Made by a program: the position numbers and the translations under genes
Assembly: GCA_964479045.1 (NCBI GenBank)
Contig: CAYZJI010000006.1
Coordinates: 1 to 64,000 of the forward strand
DNA from: 2-02-FULL-47-50 sp964479045
GTDB taxonomy: Bacteria; Pseudomonadota; Gammaproteobacteria; Eutrophobiales; Eutrophobiaceae
Direction: 5' to 3'
DNA: 64,000 nucleotides
Notes under the pieces: generated by a model
The model's database searches: none
Told to the model about the DNA's origin: nothing
The model's input: only the letters and a program-made list of their open reading frames with translations
Shown here: one piece after another, positions 36,820 through 46,190 of the stretch
Layout of the letters: each line of letters starts with the position of its first letter
Position numbering within the stretch: position 1 is the stretch's first letter

Positions 36820-38667
36820 ATGCCAGGCCATATTTCCAGAACACTGCGGCAAGATGGTACACCCCGCTCTCAGCGCGGGCAGTCTGTCGTATTTGTAATC
36901 CTGTTCCTCGGGGTTGTCTGTCTCTCCCTCGTTTTTCTTTATAAAGCCGGCAAAATCACCAGCGAAAAAATGCAGGTGCAGAATGCCGCGGATGCGGCGG
37001 CTTACAGTGTCTCCGTTACGGAAGCCCGTGATCTCAATTTCATGGCCTATACCAACCGTGCCATGGTGGCCAATGAAGTGGCCATCGGCCAGTTGGTGGG
37101 CATGGCGTCATGGGCCACGCACTGGGAGTCCTTTGGCTATTATCTGATGGCCTATCACCGGCTGTTCATCCAGCCACTGGTGTCTGCCGTTTCACTGGGG
37201 ACAGCAACCGGACCTGTTGAAACGATTTTTACCGTTGCATCACAGGTATTTACCGTATCGGGCCAATTGTTCTACAACGTTTTCAAGGTTGTCGCCAACC
37301 TCGGGGCAACCGTGCTGCATAACATCAACAAGGCCTACAGCTTTGCCCAGACCGGCTATCACTTTGCCAGCATACTTTATGGGGTCAGCGCCTATGTGGA
37401 CCTGGTGGAGCATAATGCCCCGGACGCCAAGATTTCAGACTTCGGGATACTCGCGCTAATCGGTCATGCCATGACCTATGGCTCCATCCCGGGCATCCCG
37501 GGCAATTTCACCACGACCTACCGGCCGACCGTCGCTGAACATACTGATGGTTATCAGCGCTTCGCGGCGACGGTCAATGGTTCCCGCGATGAATTTACAC
37601 GCAAACGCGGCTGGACATTACCGCTGGCCATCCCGCCCTTGCCGATCAATATTGATGAGCGTTTTTCAATCGATCTCGGCATCGCCGAACTTTATTTCGA
37701 AATTGAATTCCGGTTTGCGCTGGACCTGGAAAAAGAAGGCGGCAGTGAATTGCGTTTCAAGGGCGCGGATTCCACTGGCAACAAGTTTGGCTGGTCAGCG
37801 GCGGACACCACGGAGTTGGCACTGACGTTCTTCTTCCGCGTGAAGGCGGGTGCCGATATTGTTCTCGTCGGTGACGTCTCCGCTGAAGTCATCGTCGGAC
37901 TGGCCAATGGCGAAGCCAATGCCGCCCTGTCCCTGCCGGTCATCGGTGAAATATTCAACGTCACCCTGCCCTTCCCGACCGGCGCACCGTTCAGCTCCGG
38001 TTCGGCACAAGCAGCGACCTCTACCAATGCCCTGAACCAGGCGGACCTTATCGATACCGCCACGAACCAGTACGGCAATGCGCCCACGAACCGGGCGTCA
38101 TGGACCGCCGGTGTGCCCTTTATCCCCGGCCCCGGCCCGACCTTCGTTGCGCCCAATGTTCCGGTGGTCTCGTTGACCATGCCGACACCACGGCATAAGG
38201 TCAATACGACCTATGGTGGCCTGCCGATGTATTCCGATACGGTTCCACAAACCGATCCCTGGGGCTTTGAAGCGCCCTATTTTCTCTCCGGCGTGGTAAA
38301 GGATGTGGAAGACATCTACAGCGATAACGCGCCGCTGAAAACTGAAGGCACCGGCGCGATTCTTACATCCAACTATTTTTACATGGATGACAAATCCATC
38401 GCTGATGAAGAAGTAGGTGCCATTTCCAAATCTGAAGTGTATTACAGCCGGCCGAATGATGTGTCCTGGTTCCAGCGCGCGGACAACGATACAGAATACG
38501 GCAGTGCCTTTAATCCTTACTGGCAGGCACGGCTGGTGGAAACCACCAATGCCGATCGCACCGTGTCCATCCTGATTCAACAGAAGCAACCGTTCGGTCT
38601 TGCGGCAACCATTGCCAGCCTGCTGGTGCCGCTGGATCCCACGTCATGGTTACCGGATTTTCCATAA
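36820..38667 (+). CDS. Large TadG-like pilus-assembly protein
   Basis: A 615-residue protein with one N-terminal membrane segment (about 25-45, QSVVFVILFLGVVCLSLVFLY) preceded by QRGQS, as in TadE/TadG proteins, then KMQVQNAADAAAYSVSVTEAR, a typical TadG stretch. The rest (about 90-610) is a large exported region of mixed beta-rich sequence that I do not recognise. A GTG at 36817 is an alternative start. The stop overlaps the next start (TAATG). It is probably a minor pilin-like or tip/assembly protein. Confidence 0.75.
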   Translation: MPGHISRTLRQDGTPRSQRGQSVVFVILFLGVVCLSLVFLYKAGKITSEKMQVQNAADAAAYSVSVTEARDLNFMAYTNRAMVANEVAIGQLVGMASWATHWESFGYYLMAYHRLFIQPLVSAVSLGTATGPVETIFTVASQVFTVSGQLFYNVFKVVANLGATVLHNINKAYSFAQTGYHFASILYGVSAYVDLVEHNAPDAKISDFGILALIGHAMTYGSIPGIPGNFTTTYRPTVAEHTDGYQRFAATVNGSRDEFTRKRGWTLPLAIPPLPINIDERFSIDLGIAELYFEIEFRFALDLEKEGGSELRFKGADSTGNKFGWSAADTTELALTFFFRVKAGADIVLVGDVSAEVIVGLANGEANAALSLPVIGEIFNVTLPFPTGAPFSSGSAQAATSTNALNQADLIDTATNQYGNAPTNRASWTAGVPFIPGPGPTFVAPNVPVVSLTMPTPRHKVNTTYGGLPMYSDTVPQTDPWGFEAPYFLSGVVKDVEDIYSDNAPLKTEGTGAILTSNYFYMDDKSIADEEVGAISKSEVYYSRPNDVSWFQRADNDTEYGSAFNPYWQARLVETTNADRTVSILIQQKQPFGLAATIASLLVPLDPTSWLPDFP

Positions 38668-39815
38668 TGCTGCGCTTTTCTTTATTCAGATCGCAATCCG
38701 GACAGGCCATGACGGAGACCCTGATCACGGCTTCGACGGTGCTGGTGCCTCTGCTCCTGTTGATCCCGTTGCTGGGTAAATACATTGATATCAAGCATGC
38801 GACGATCCAGGCTGCGCGTTATGAAGCCTGGGAATATACAGCGTGGTACGGCAATAACAGCGTGCGTACCGGGCCCTGGTCCACGGGTGAGCGGTCCACG
38901 GGCTTCCGCGACATGGACGGCAGTGCCATATCACAACCGGTGAAATCCGTGACCTCCGTGCAGGCTGAGTCCCGCCAGCGTTTCTTCTCCGCCACGGACA
39001 GCCTGATTACTGCAACCGATGCCGCGGACGGCTGGGATGACACCAACGCCAACCTGCTGTGGCAGGACCACCGGGGTAACCTGCTGTGGGACGGCGATAT
39101 TCCGTCCAGCACCACGCCCACCAGTTCCACCGACACACCTGATTACAGTGGTGGTGTGCTGAATACGTTGCTCGATATTCTGGACGCCGTCTTCGGTGCC
39201 ATCGCCTATGCCATGAAACTCATTGGCAGCAGTGTTGGTTTCACGGCGATTAACACGGACGGCCTCGCCAAATCCGACCTGGTAGTTCCGGTCAGCGTGC
39301 CGGCGGGATTGATTGATTTTGCGACACTCACCGATGCGCCCGGCGTGGATGATTCACTCGCCGCCTTCGATCTGGAATTTGAAGCCGGTGCAGCGGTGCT
39401 GACCGACGGCTGGAACACGGGCGGGACCGCGCACACGATTAATCAGGTCGGCGGCATTACGCCCACCAAGATATTGGATTCTCTCGTGGACACCCTGCTG
39501 GGCAGTGTTCCCGGACTGCAGACTGCATGGGATGTCGTGACCCTGCTTATTCCCGAATGGCGCACATGCGACCCGACGATCAATCATTTTCTGGATGCCA
39601 ACTTCGGGCGCTATGCCGACTGGGACGGCAATTCGTTTAATGAATATGCCGATGGCGGTCATGTCTCACCCAATGGCAATGGCAGCCTGTGGCTGGGCTA
39701 TATCAACGTCGATGCCGTGCATCCTGACCGGCTGGAGAGCGGTGGCGCACATGATTGTCCGAACGGGATTTGCAACTTTGACCCGCCCGGCTTGTTTATG
39801 GATTGCTCTTTATGA
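38667..39815 (+). CDS. TadE-like pseudopilin with large exported domain
   Basis: A 382-residue protein with the TadE opening SGQAMTETLITASTVLVPLLLLI (near 12-34, split here as SGQAMTET and the hydrophobic stem) followed by an exported part of about 340 residues. Four cysteines cluster near the C-terminus (CPNGICNFD, MDCSL). It overlaps both neighbours (TAATG upstream, ATGA downstream), so it is translated together with them. The distal domain is not recognised. Confidence 0.72.
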   Translation: MLRFSLFRSQSGQAMTETLITASTVLVPLLLLIPLLGKYIDIKHATIQAARYEAWEYTAWYGNNSVRTGPWSTGERSTGFRDMDGSAISQPVKSVTSVQAESRQRFFSATDSLITATDAADGWDDTNANLLWQDHRGNLLWDGDIPSSTTPTSSTDTPDYSGGVLNTLLDILDAVFGAIAYAMKLIGSSVGFTAINTDGLAKSDLVVPVSVPAGLIDFATLTDAPGVDDSLAAFDLEFEAGAAVLTDGWNTGGTAHTINQVGGITPTKILDSLVDTLLGSVPGLQTAWDVVTLLIPEWRTCDPTINHFLDANFGRYADWDGNSFNEYADGGHVSPNGNGSLWLGYINVDAVHPDRLESGGAHDCPNGICNFDPPGLFMDCSL

Positions 39816-40513
39816 TGAACACTCTTCCCAAACGCGCACTGCTATGGATACTGCTGTCGCTATTGCCGGCCGGACTGCTGGCTGCACCGAGGTTCCCGCC
39901 ACCACCGGATGCGACTGTCGGCATGCTGGGCGAGTCGATGGTGGTCAATGGTCTTCCCATAAACATCCGCCAGTTCAGAAGTAAAAAATCCGTGCATGAC
40001 GTGCTGGAGTTTTACCGCCAGTACTGGCCCAAAGGCACGGAAGAACGGCCGGGCTATACCGAAACTGACATACTCGAACCCTGGCAGATCATTACCCGCG
40101 TCGAGGATGGCTATCTTATGACCGTACAGGTGACGGAACAGGGGGAGGACGGATCACAAGGATTGCTGGGCATAAGCAAGCTGCCCAATCCGGAAAAGGC
40201 CCTGCCCAAACCCGGCAAGAATTTTCCCAAACTCAACGGCAGCACGGTATTTAATGACATTGAGAGCCGGGACATCGGCAAGCGTGGCCGTACGGTGCAA
40301 CTGCACAACACCTATTCCGTGGAAACCAATGCCAATTTTTACCGCAACCATTTCAGCAATCAGGGCTGGATTGTGGACATGGACAAGGGATTTTCCGGCG
40401 GTAACAGCTACGCACAGCGGTTCAGCCAGGGGGACAAGAATGTTATCATCACCATCAACAAGGCCAAACATGGCTCAGTCGTTGTCGCCCAGACCGAGCA
40501 GGACACATGGTGA
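39812..40513 (+). CDS. Exported protein of the Tad locus, unknown family
   Basis: A 233-residue protein with a signal peptide (LLWILLSLLPAGLLAAP). The mature part contains two related-looking stretches, SVHDVLEFYRQYWPKGTEE (about 55-73) and TNANFYRNHFSNQGWIVD (about 175-192), which suggests an internal duplication of an alpha/beta unit. No known family is recognised. It lies between TadE-like genes and is translationally coupled to the upstream one, so a periplasmic pilus-assembly role is inferred. Confidence 0.65.
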   Translation: MMNTLPKRALLWILLSLLPAGLLAAPRFPPPPDATVGMLGESMVVNGLPINIRQFRSKKSVHDVLEFYRQYWPKGTEERPGYTETDILEPWQIITRVEDGYLMTVQVTEQGEDGSQGLLGISKLPNPEKALPKPGKNFPKLNGSTVFNDIESRDIGKRGRTVQLHNTYSVETNANFYRNHFSNQGWIVDMDKGFSGGNSYAQRFSQGDKNVIITINKAKHGSVVVAQTEQDTW

Positions 40514-40517
40514 ACGT

Positions 40518-40949
40518 ATGAGCAGGATTCTATCCATCGCTAATTACAAGTTGCGCCTGCATCAATGCGGTCAGTCCATGGTGGAATACACCGTGGTGAC
40601 GGTTTTCGGAATACTCGTGCTGACCACCGGCCCCGGCGGCGATGTTATCATTCAACTTACCGATGCCATCCGCAATAATTATGACGGTTATGTTTACGCC
40701 GTGTCGCTTTCGGATTACCCGGACAAGGAAGACCCCATCACACTGGCATCCCTTTATAACAGTCAGGGCATGCCATCGGAGCAGGTCGCCTATCTGGTCG
40801 ATTATCCGGACGATCTGGTGAATGAAATGCTGAATTACAACATCGGTTCCTTCCCGAGCGTGCAGGAAGGGCTGGATTTTCTGGACGATGCGAGTGGCTG
40901 GAGTTTCAGTGACTTTTGCGGCGCGGGCTGCCCGCTTTCGCTGTTCTAG
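40518..40949 (+). CDS. Flp-type pilin-like protein, long form
   Basis: A 143-residue protein with an N-terminal leader, a CG|QSMVEY site fitting the G|xxxxEY Flp prepilin rule, and a short hydrophobic stem (TVVTVFGILVLTT). The exported tail of about 95 residues is acidic with two Cys near the end (CGAGCPL). It is larger than normal Flp pilins (50-80 residues) and may be a minor or tip pilin. Confidence 0.7.
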   Translation: MSRILSIANYKLRLHQCGQSMVEYTVVTVFGILVLTTGPGGDVIIQLTDAIRNNYDGYVYAVSLSDYPDKEDPITLASLYNSQGMPSEQVAYLVDYPDDLVNEMLNYNIGSFPSVQEGLDFLDDASGWSFSDFCGAGCPLSLF

Positions 40950-41016
40950 TATTTAATTTAGAAGCAGTACCGGATCCGGAATCCGGACAATAACAATCGC
41001 TACATGAGGGGACGCT

Positions 41017-43014
41017 ATGGCTAAGGTTGACGGTGGCGGCAGCAAGACTTTGATGTTGCTGCTGGGTGCGGTGGGTTTTGGTATCGCGGCAGCAATCCTG
41101 TCTGTGGCTTATCTCAAAAGCCGGGAGGCCGCGATCAAGCGCAGCCTTGCTGGTGAAGAACAGGAAATGGTCACGGTCGTCGTGGCCAAGGAAGACCTGG
41201 CCAAGGGCCAACAGGTGCAGCCCGGTATCTTTGCGAGTCGTACCATCCCCCGGAAATTCGTACATGCGAACGCCATTTCACCGGTAGAGATCGAAAGTTA
41301 TTACGGTCGCTTTATTGTTGAAAACATCGGCCGCGGCACCCCGCTGCTCACCAATTTCATGAATGAAACCTTCCCGGTCGATTTTTCCGATTTAATCAGT
41401 TCAGGGCGCCGTGCCATCACCATACAGGTGGATGAAGTGCAGTCCATTGCCGGACTGACCCGCCCGGGCAACAAGATCGACATCTATGTGAATATTCCCG
41501 TGAAGGTGGCGGGTTTTGAAGTCGAAAGCAAAGGTGGAATCGAAATTTCGCCGGAACTGCAACAGGCTGCCCTGCAGGCCGCGGGCCAGGCTGGCGTCTC
41601 TCCGACCGATCCCATGTTGCAGGCTGTGCAGGGTGCTGCGGGTGGAGGAGATATTGGCGGCGACAAGCCCACGGATGTAATCCTGCCCGTCCTGCAGAAT
41701 GTACGCGTGCTGGCCACCGGCCGTGAAGCCTACGATGAACACCTGGATTCACTCAGCTATCCGCAACGCCGCTCGGAACTCAACTTCACGTCCATGACTG
41801 TGGATGTCACGCCAGAACAGGCGGCATTGCTGGCCACTGCGGAAGACAAGGGCGACCTCATTGCCATTCTGCGTAACCGCAACGATCAACATGCCGCCAG
41901 TTTCGATGGCGTTACCCCTTTCGATCTTTCCTCTAATGCGACAAAGATGAAAGAACAGGCCGCCATACGAAAAGCGGCTGAAGCGGCCGGTGCGACCATT
42001 GATGAAAACGGCAACTGGGTGTCAGCTGACGGCACCGTGATCAGCAAGGACAATCTGGCAGTCTCGGAAAACGGCATGATCACCACCCGTGACGGGAAAC
42101 TGGTGGCCTCCAAGGGAGTGTCCGTCAACAGCAATGGCGATTACGTCGATGCCAATGGCAAGGTCATCCCGCCCGATGAAATTGTGGTTAATCCGGATGG
42201 CAGCATCACCAGCAAGGATGAAATCATGAAGGCTGCCGGCTACACCAAAAATGAAAATGGCGATTACGTCGATGCCAATGGCAACATCGTCAAAAAAGAA
42301 GACATCGTGATCGCAGCGGATGGAACAATAGTCAACAAGGACCTGGCCATGAAGGCTGCTGGCTACACCAAAAATGAAAATGGCGATTATGTCGATGCCA
42401 ATGGCAACATCGTCAAGGCCGAAGATGTCGTCGTGGCTGCAGATGGCAGTGTGATCAACAAGGATGAAGTCATGAAGGCAGCCGGTTACACCAAAAACGC
42501 AAATGGCGATTACGTCGATGCCAATGGGAATATTGTAAAAGCCGAAGATGTCAAAGTATTGGCTAATGGTTCGGTTGTTGCCGGCAACAAGACCGTCGCC
42601 GGACCACCGGTGACCGTTAACAAGGATGGATTCATTATCGCGGAAGATGGTACGGTCATGACCGCTGATGGAAAAATTCTTGAAGGCGTGGCGGTCAATG
42701 AACTGGGCCAGGTTGTGGGGCCGGATGGCAAGGTGTTGACTGATGCCAATCTCACGGTCGCCGCGGACGGTACGGTGCGTGACAGCAGTGGCAACATCAT
42801 CGCCGGGGTCAGTGCCGCCAGTTATGTCGCAGCAGTTGATCTGGCCGCAGGGGCGGAAGCAGGATTCAGCGGGCCAGCACTCAATTTCATCAGCCTGATT
42901 ATCGGGGGCGCCAGTAAAGACGGCATTGCCAAAACCGGCATCCTGCCAGTGTTGCCACTGTCTGCTGATGCAGCAAACGAACCGAATATGCCGGAAACAA
43001 AACCGGCGGAATAA
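41017..43014 (+). CDS. cpaB: CpaB/RcpC pilus protein with a long repeat extension
   Basis: A 665-residue protein. Residues about 1-305 match CpaB: a membrane anchor (about 10-29), a SAF domain (VVVAKEDLAKGQQVQPGIF) and the RcpC C-terminal fold (VQSIAGLTRPGNKIDIYV and TPEQAALLATAEDKGDLIAILRN). CpaB proteins usually end near 250-350 residues. Here a further 360 residues follow, composed of NGDYVDANG-type beta repeats, including three near-identical 41-residue units at 42226-42594. CpaB lies in the periplasm and works with the secretin CpaC, encoded next. Confidence 0.85.
   Translation: MAKVDGGGSKTLMLLLGAVGFGIAAAILSVAYLKSREAAIKRSLAGEEQEMVTVVVAKEDLAKGQQVQPGIFASRTIPRKFVHANAISPVEIESYYGRFIVENIGRGTPLLTNFMNETFPVDFSDLISSGRRAITIQVDEVQSIAGLTRPGNKIDIYVNIPVKVAGFEVESKGGIEISPELQQAALQAAGQAGVSPTDPMLQAVQGAAGGGDIGGDKPTDVILPVLQNVRVLATGREAYDEHLDSLSYPQRRSELNFTSMTVDVTPEQAALLATAEDKGDLIAILRNRNDQHAASFDGVTPFDLSSNATKMKEQAAIRKAAEAAGATIDENGNWVSADGTVISKDNLAVSENGMITTRDGKLVASKGVSVNSNGDYVDANGKVIPPDEIVVNPDGSITSKDEIMKAAGYTKNENGDYVDANGNIVKKEDIVIAADGTIVNKDLAMKAAGYTKNENGDYVDANGNIVKAEDVVVAADGSVINKDEVMKAAGYTKNANGDYVDANGNIVKAEDVKVLANGSVVAGNKTVAGPPVTVNKDGFIIAEDGTVMTADGKILEGVAVNELGQVVGPDGKVLTDANLTVAADGTVRDSSGNIIAGVSAASYVAAVDLAAGAEAGFSGPALNFISLIIGGASKDGIAKTGILPVLPLSADAANEPNMPETKPAE
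42226..42594 (+). repeat. Three 123-bp tandem repeats inside cpaB
   Basis: Units start at 42226, 42349 and 42472, each exactly 123 bases (41 codons), with the shared pattern KAAGYTKN, NGDYVDANGNIVK, then V-AADGS/T and NKD. More diverged copies flank them from about 41985 to 42840. The repeats stay in frame. Confidence 0.9.
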
Positions 43015-43056
43015 ACCAATAACTAATGCGCGTCACGGGATAAGGAGTTACAGATC

Positions 43057-44394
43057 ATGACTGCAACCATCATCAAACCGGCAACCGGCTTTAAATGGGT
43101 GGGCCTGTTCCTGCTGCTAGTATTATCTTCATTGACTGCACATGCAGCAGATGAGGTCACCTTGTTTGTCGGTGAAATCAAGATTCTGGAGGTCGGCGAG
43201 ATTGATCGTGTAGCCGTGGGCAACTCAGGGATGGTCAGCACCTCGATGCTGGACAATGGCCAGTTGCTGTTGCTGGCGGAAAAGGAAGGCGAAACCACCG
43301 TACACATCTGGTACACCGATGGTGCCGAGAGTGATCTCAAAGTCCAGATCGTCACTAATGATAACAATCGTGTCACGCAGGAACTGCGCACTCTGCTCGC
43401 GGGGATCGGCGATATCGAAGTCAAGCAGGTGGGCGATCGCATCTTCGTGACCGGCTCGGTCCTCACAACAGATGAACCGATGCTGGCAACGATTAAAACG
43501 GCATACCCGCAGCTGATTGATTTGACCCGCAAGTACGAACCACCATCGTCCGCACTGGTGCTGCCGTCACAAAAAATGATCTATATGAATGTGAAGATCA
43601 CTGAATTCAACACCAGCAAACTCACTGAACTCGGCATTAACTGGGCTGATTTTGTCAACGGGCCGTCTGCAGGTGTTCTGGTTGAGCCGGTCACCAATCA
43701 GCACTTCAGTGTACGCAATGATGACACATTCCTGCCGAATATCGGCGCCGTAGCGCTTAACGCGGGAGTGACTCCGCTGGGTTACCTTGGACTGGCTTCG
43801 GAAATCACCTCACGCATCAACCTGCTGGTGCAGACCGGTGACGCGGTGATACTGTCCGAACCCCGGCTCAGTGCCCGCAGCGGTGGCAAGGCCGAGTTTC
43901 TTGCCGGCGGCGAAATCCCGGTTGTGACGGAAGGCGGACTTGGCACCACCAATGTGGAATACAAGGAATTTGGCATCAAGCTGAACATCGAACCGGTGGT
44001 GGACAGTGTGGACAATATTCTCGCGCGCGTTTCCACCGAGGTAAGCGCAGTGGATCAATCCAATGCCGTCAATGGTATTCCGGCGTTCATCAGTCGCAAG
44101 ACCAGTACTGACATCAGCATGAAAGATGGCGAGACTCTGGTGCTGTCCGGTATGGTGGATCGGGACATCGGCAATGCGATCGACAAGGTTCCGTTGCTCG
44201 GAGAGATTCCTATACTTGGCGCCTTGTTTAAATCCACACGCTGGAACAACAATCTGACCGAGCTGGTCATTTTTGTCACCCCTACGGTCTTTGATGCCAA
44301 ATCCGAATTTAACCAGGAAAAAATCCAGCGCCGTGAAAAGCTGATCGAACAATTCAAGAACAATGTTGATCGAGACGATTTGATTATTGATTAG
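43057..44394 (+). CDS. cpaC: CpaC/RcpA secretin of the Tad pilus
   Basis: A 445-residue outer-membrane secretin with a signal peptide (about 1-30, ending AHAAD). The N-terminal pilus-domain (EIKILEVGEIDRVAVGNS) is followed by a BON-like segment and the secretin core (about 235-425) with VPLLGEIPILGALFKS, the hallmark of the family. It forms the outer-membrane channel for the Flp pilus. Confidence 0.93.
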   Translation: MTATIIKPATGFKWVGLFLLLVLSSLTAHAADEVTLFVGEIKILEVGEIDRVAVGNSGMVSTSMLDNGQLLLLAEKEGETTVHIWYTDGAESDLKVQIVTNDNNRVTQELRTLLAGIGDIEVKQVGDRIFVTGSVLTTDEPMLATIKTAYPQLIDLTRKYEPPSSALVLPSQKMIYMNVKITEFNTSKLTELGINWADFVNGPSAGVLVEPVTNQHFSVRNDDTFLPNIGAVALNAGVTPLGYLGLASEITSRINLLVQTGDAVILSEPRLSARSGGKAEFLAGGEIPVVTEGGLGTTNVEYKEFGIKLNIEPVVDSVDNILARVSTEVSAVDQSNAVNGIPAFISRKTSTDISMKDGETLVLSGMVDRDIGNAIDKVPLLGEIPILGALFKSTRWNNNLTELVIFVTPTVFDAKSEFNQEKIQRREKLIEQFKNNVDRDDLIID

Positions 44395-44412
44395 CGCCTT
44401 CTAATTAAAGGT

Positions 44413-44500
44413 GTCATTTCGAGCATAGCGAGAAATCCGCTGTTAGAAATACAAGACAGAACTGAATTATTACAAGGACTTCTCCCGATGGTCGAAATGA
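44413..44500. repeat. GTCATTTCGA MITE-like element in the Tad locus
   Basis: About 88 bases with inverted ends GTCATTTCGA (44413) and TCGAAATGA (to 44500), inner motif AGCGAGAAATCC. It lies between cpaC and the FHA-cpaF gene, the place where cpaD/cpaE usually stand. Confidence 0.8.
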
Positions 44501-44534
44501 AAAGAAATAACTTATATTTTAAGCAGAGGCTCTT

Positions 44535-46190
44535 ATGTTTGATGTTGTCGTAAAAACCAAAGACGGAAAAAAACTCAAAGGGCTGCGTTGCCCGGTCAAT
44601 GTCTGCGGCATCGGCAAGGCCCGCGACAATCTGATCCAGGTGCGCGGCTGGCGCGTTTCCCCTTATCACGCCGAGATCCAGCGCAATGCCGATGGATTGT
44701 TTATTGAGGACAAGAGCGGCGGTAATACAACCGTCAATGGCAACGTGATTGAACGCTATGGTCCGCTGCATACTTCGGATGTGATTGTCATTGGCGGCTT
44801 CTACATTACCGCCGGCGTTGATGAAGCCACCGAAGGCGCCTATGCCGAGGATGTGTCCGAACTTCGCACCATGATTGGCGTGCACCCGCATGCCGAGATC
44901 AAGGAAGACGAATCCATCTTCAAAAACGAGCGTTTCATGTGGCGCAATCGCGTGCATGAAGAACTGCTGCACATGATGGACCTGCGCCGCCTCGATATCG
45001 GCAACATGTCGGAAGATCAGTTACGTCATCACGTCGACAAGATGATCAAGGAAATCATCCTGCAGATGGAAGGCAAGATTCCATCAGATGTCGATCGCGT
45101 ACGCCTCGCCACCGATGTGCTGAATGAAGCGGTAGGTCTCGGGCCACTGGAAGAACTGCTGGCGCAGGATGATGTCACCGAAATCATGGTCAACAAGTTT
45201 GATGAGATCTACATAGAAAAAGGCGGTAAATTAACGAAATCCAACGTGGTATTCAGCAGTGATGATGCGGTGATGTCTGCCATTGAACGCATCGTGTCAC
45301 CCCTTGGCCGGCGTATTGATGAGAGTTCGCCGCTGGTGGATGCGCGGTTGAAAGATGGCTCGCGTGTCAATGCCATCATTCCGCCACTGGCCCTGCGTGG
45401 CCCCTGCCTCACCATCCGCAAGTTTTCCAAAAAGAAACTCACTGATGAAGACATGATCAGATTCGGCGCCGTCAATGAAAACATGATGAAGTTTCTGAAA
45501 ATGGCCGTGGTACACCGTAAAAACATCGTCATTTCCGGCGGTACCGGCAGCGGTAAAACCACCCTGCTCAATGTGCTTTCCAACTATATTCCGGAAAGCG
45601 AACGCATCGTCACTGTAGAAGACGCTGCGGAAATGAAGCTGTCGCAACCGCATATCGTGAGCCTCGAAGCACGCCCGCCCAACATGGAAGGTAAAGGCGC
45701 CATCCCGATTCGCGAACTCGTAAAAAACTGCCTGCGTATGCGCCCCGATCGGATTGTGGTCGGCGAGTGCCGTGGCGGCGAAGCACTGGACATGTTGCAG
45801 GCCATGAACACCGGTCATGATGGATCGCTCACCACCGCGCATGCCAACACGCCGCGTGATCTGATTGCACGTCTGGAAGTGATGGTGATGATGGCCGGTA
45901 TGGATCTGCCGAGCAAGGCCATCCGCGAACAGGTGGCTTCGGCGGTGGACATTGTCGTACAGCAGACCCGTTTCAGTGACGGCAGCAGAAAAGTGGTCAA
46001 CATCACTGAAATTACCGGCACGGAAGGTGACATAGTACAGATGCAGGACATCTTCCGCTTCCAGCAGGAAGGATTTGATGAGCAGGGTAAGGTCAAGGGA
46101 CATTTCCATGCCACCGGACGTGTGCCGGAATTTTATGAGGACCTGCGCAAACGTGGTCTGGCTGTGGACATGGCAATTTTCGGCAAGTAA
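44535..46190 (+). CDS. cpaF: FHA-CpaF (TadA) pilus ATPase fusion
   Basis: A 551-residue protein. Residues about 1-100 form an FHA domain ([24 protein letters not shown], split here; [12 protein letters not shown]), which would bind phosphothreonine peptides. Residues about 125-545 are a CpaF/TadA secretion ATPase with Walker [10 protein letters not shown] (K341), the Asp box [12 protein letters not shown], Walker [13 protein letters not shown] and GSLTTAHAN. The ATPase drives pilus assembly at the inner membrane. The N-terminal FHA domain replaces the usual short CpaF N-terminus. Confidence 0.92.
   Translation: MFDVVVKTKDGKKLKGLRCPVNVCGIGKARDNLIQVRGWRVSPYHAEIQRNADGLFIEDKSGGNTTVNGNVIERYGPLHTSDVIVIGGFYITAGVDEATEGAYAEDVSELRTMIGVHPHAEIKEDESIFKNERFMWRNRVHEELLHMMDLRRLDIGNMSEDQLRHHVDKMIKEIILQMEGKIPSDVDRVRLATDVLNEAVGLGPLEELLAQDDVTEIMVNKFDEIYIEKGGKLTKSNVVFSSDDAVMSAIERIVSPLGRRIDESSPLVDARLKDGSRVNAIIPPLALRGPCLTIRKFSKKKLTDEDMIRFGAVNENMMKFLKMAVVHRKNIVISGGTGSGKTTLLNVLSNYIPESERIVTVEDAAEMKLSQPHIVSLEARPPNMEGKGAIPIRELVKNCLRMRPDRIVVGECRGGEALDMLQAMNTGHDGSLTTAHANTPRDLIARLEVMVMMAGMDLPSKAIREQVASAVDIVVQQTRFSDGSRKVVNITEITGTEGDIVQMQDIFRFQQEGFDEQGKVKGHFHATGRVPEFYEDLRKRGLAVDMAIFGK

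Noticed and set aside
42226..42594. Regular direct repeats that could suggest a CRISPR array
   Set aside because: The 123-base units have no unique spacers, stay in frame within cpaB and encode a clear protein repeat.
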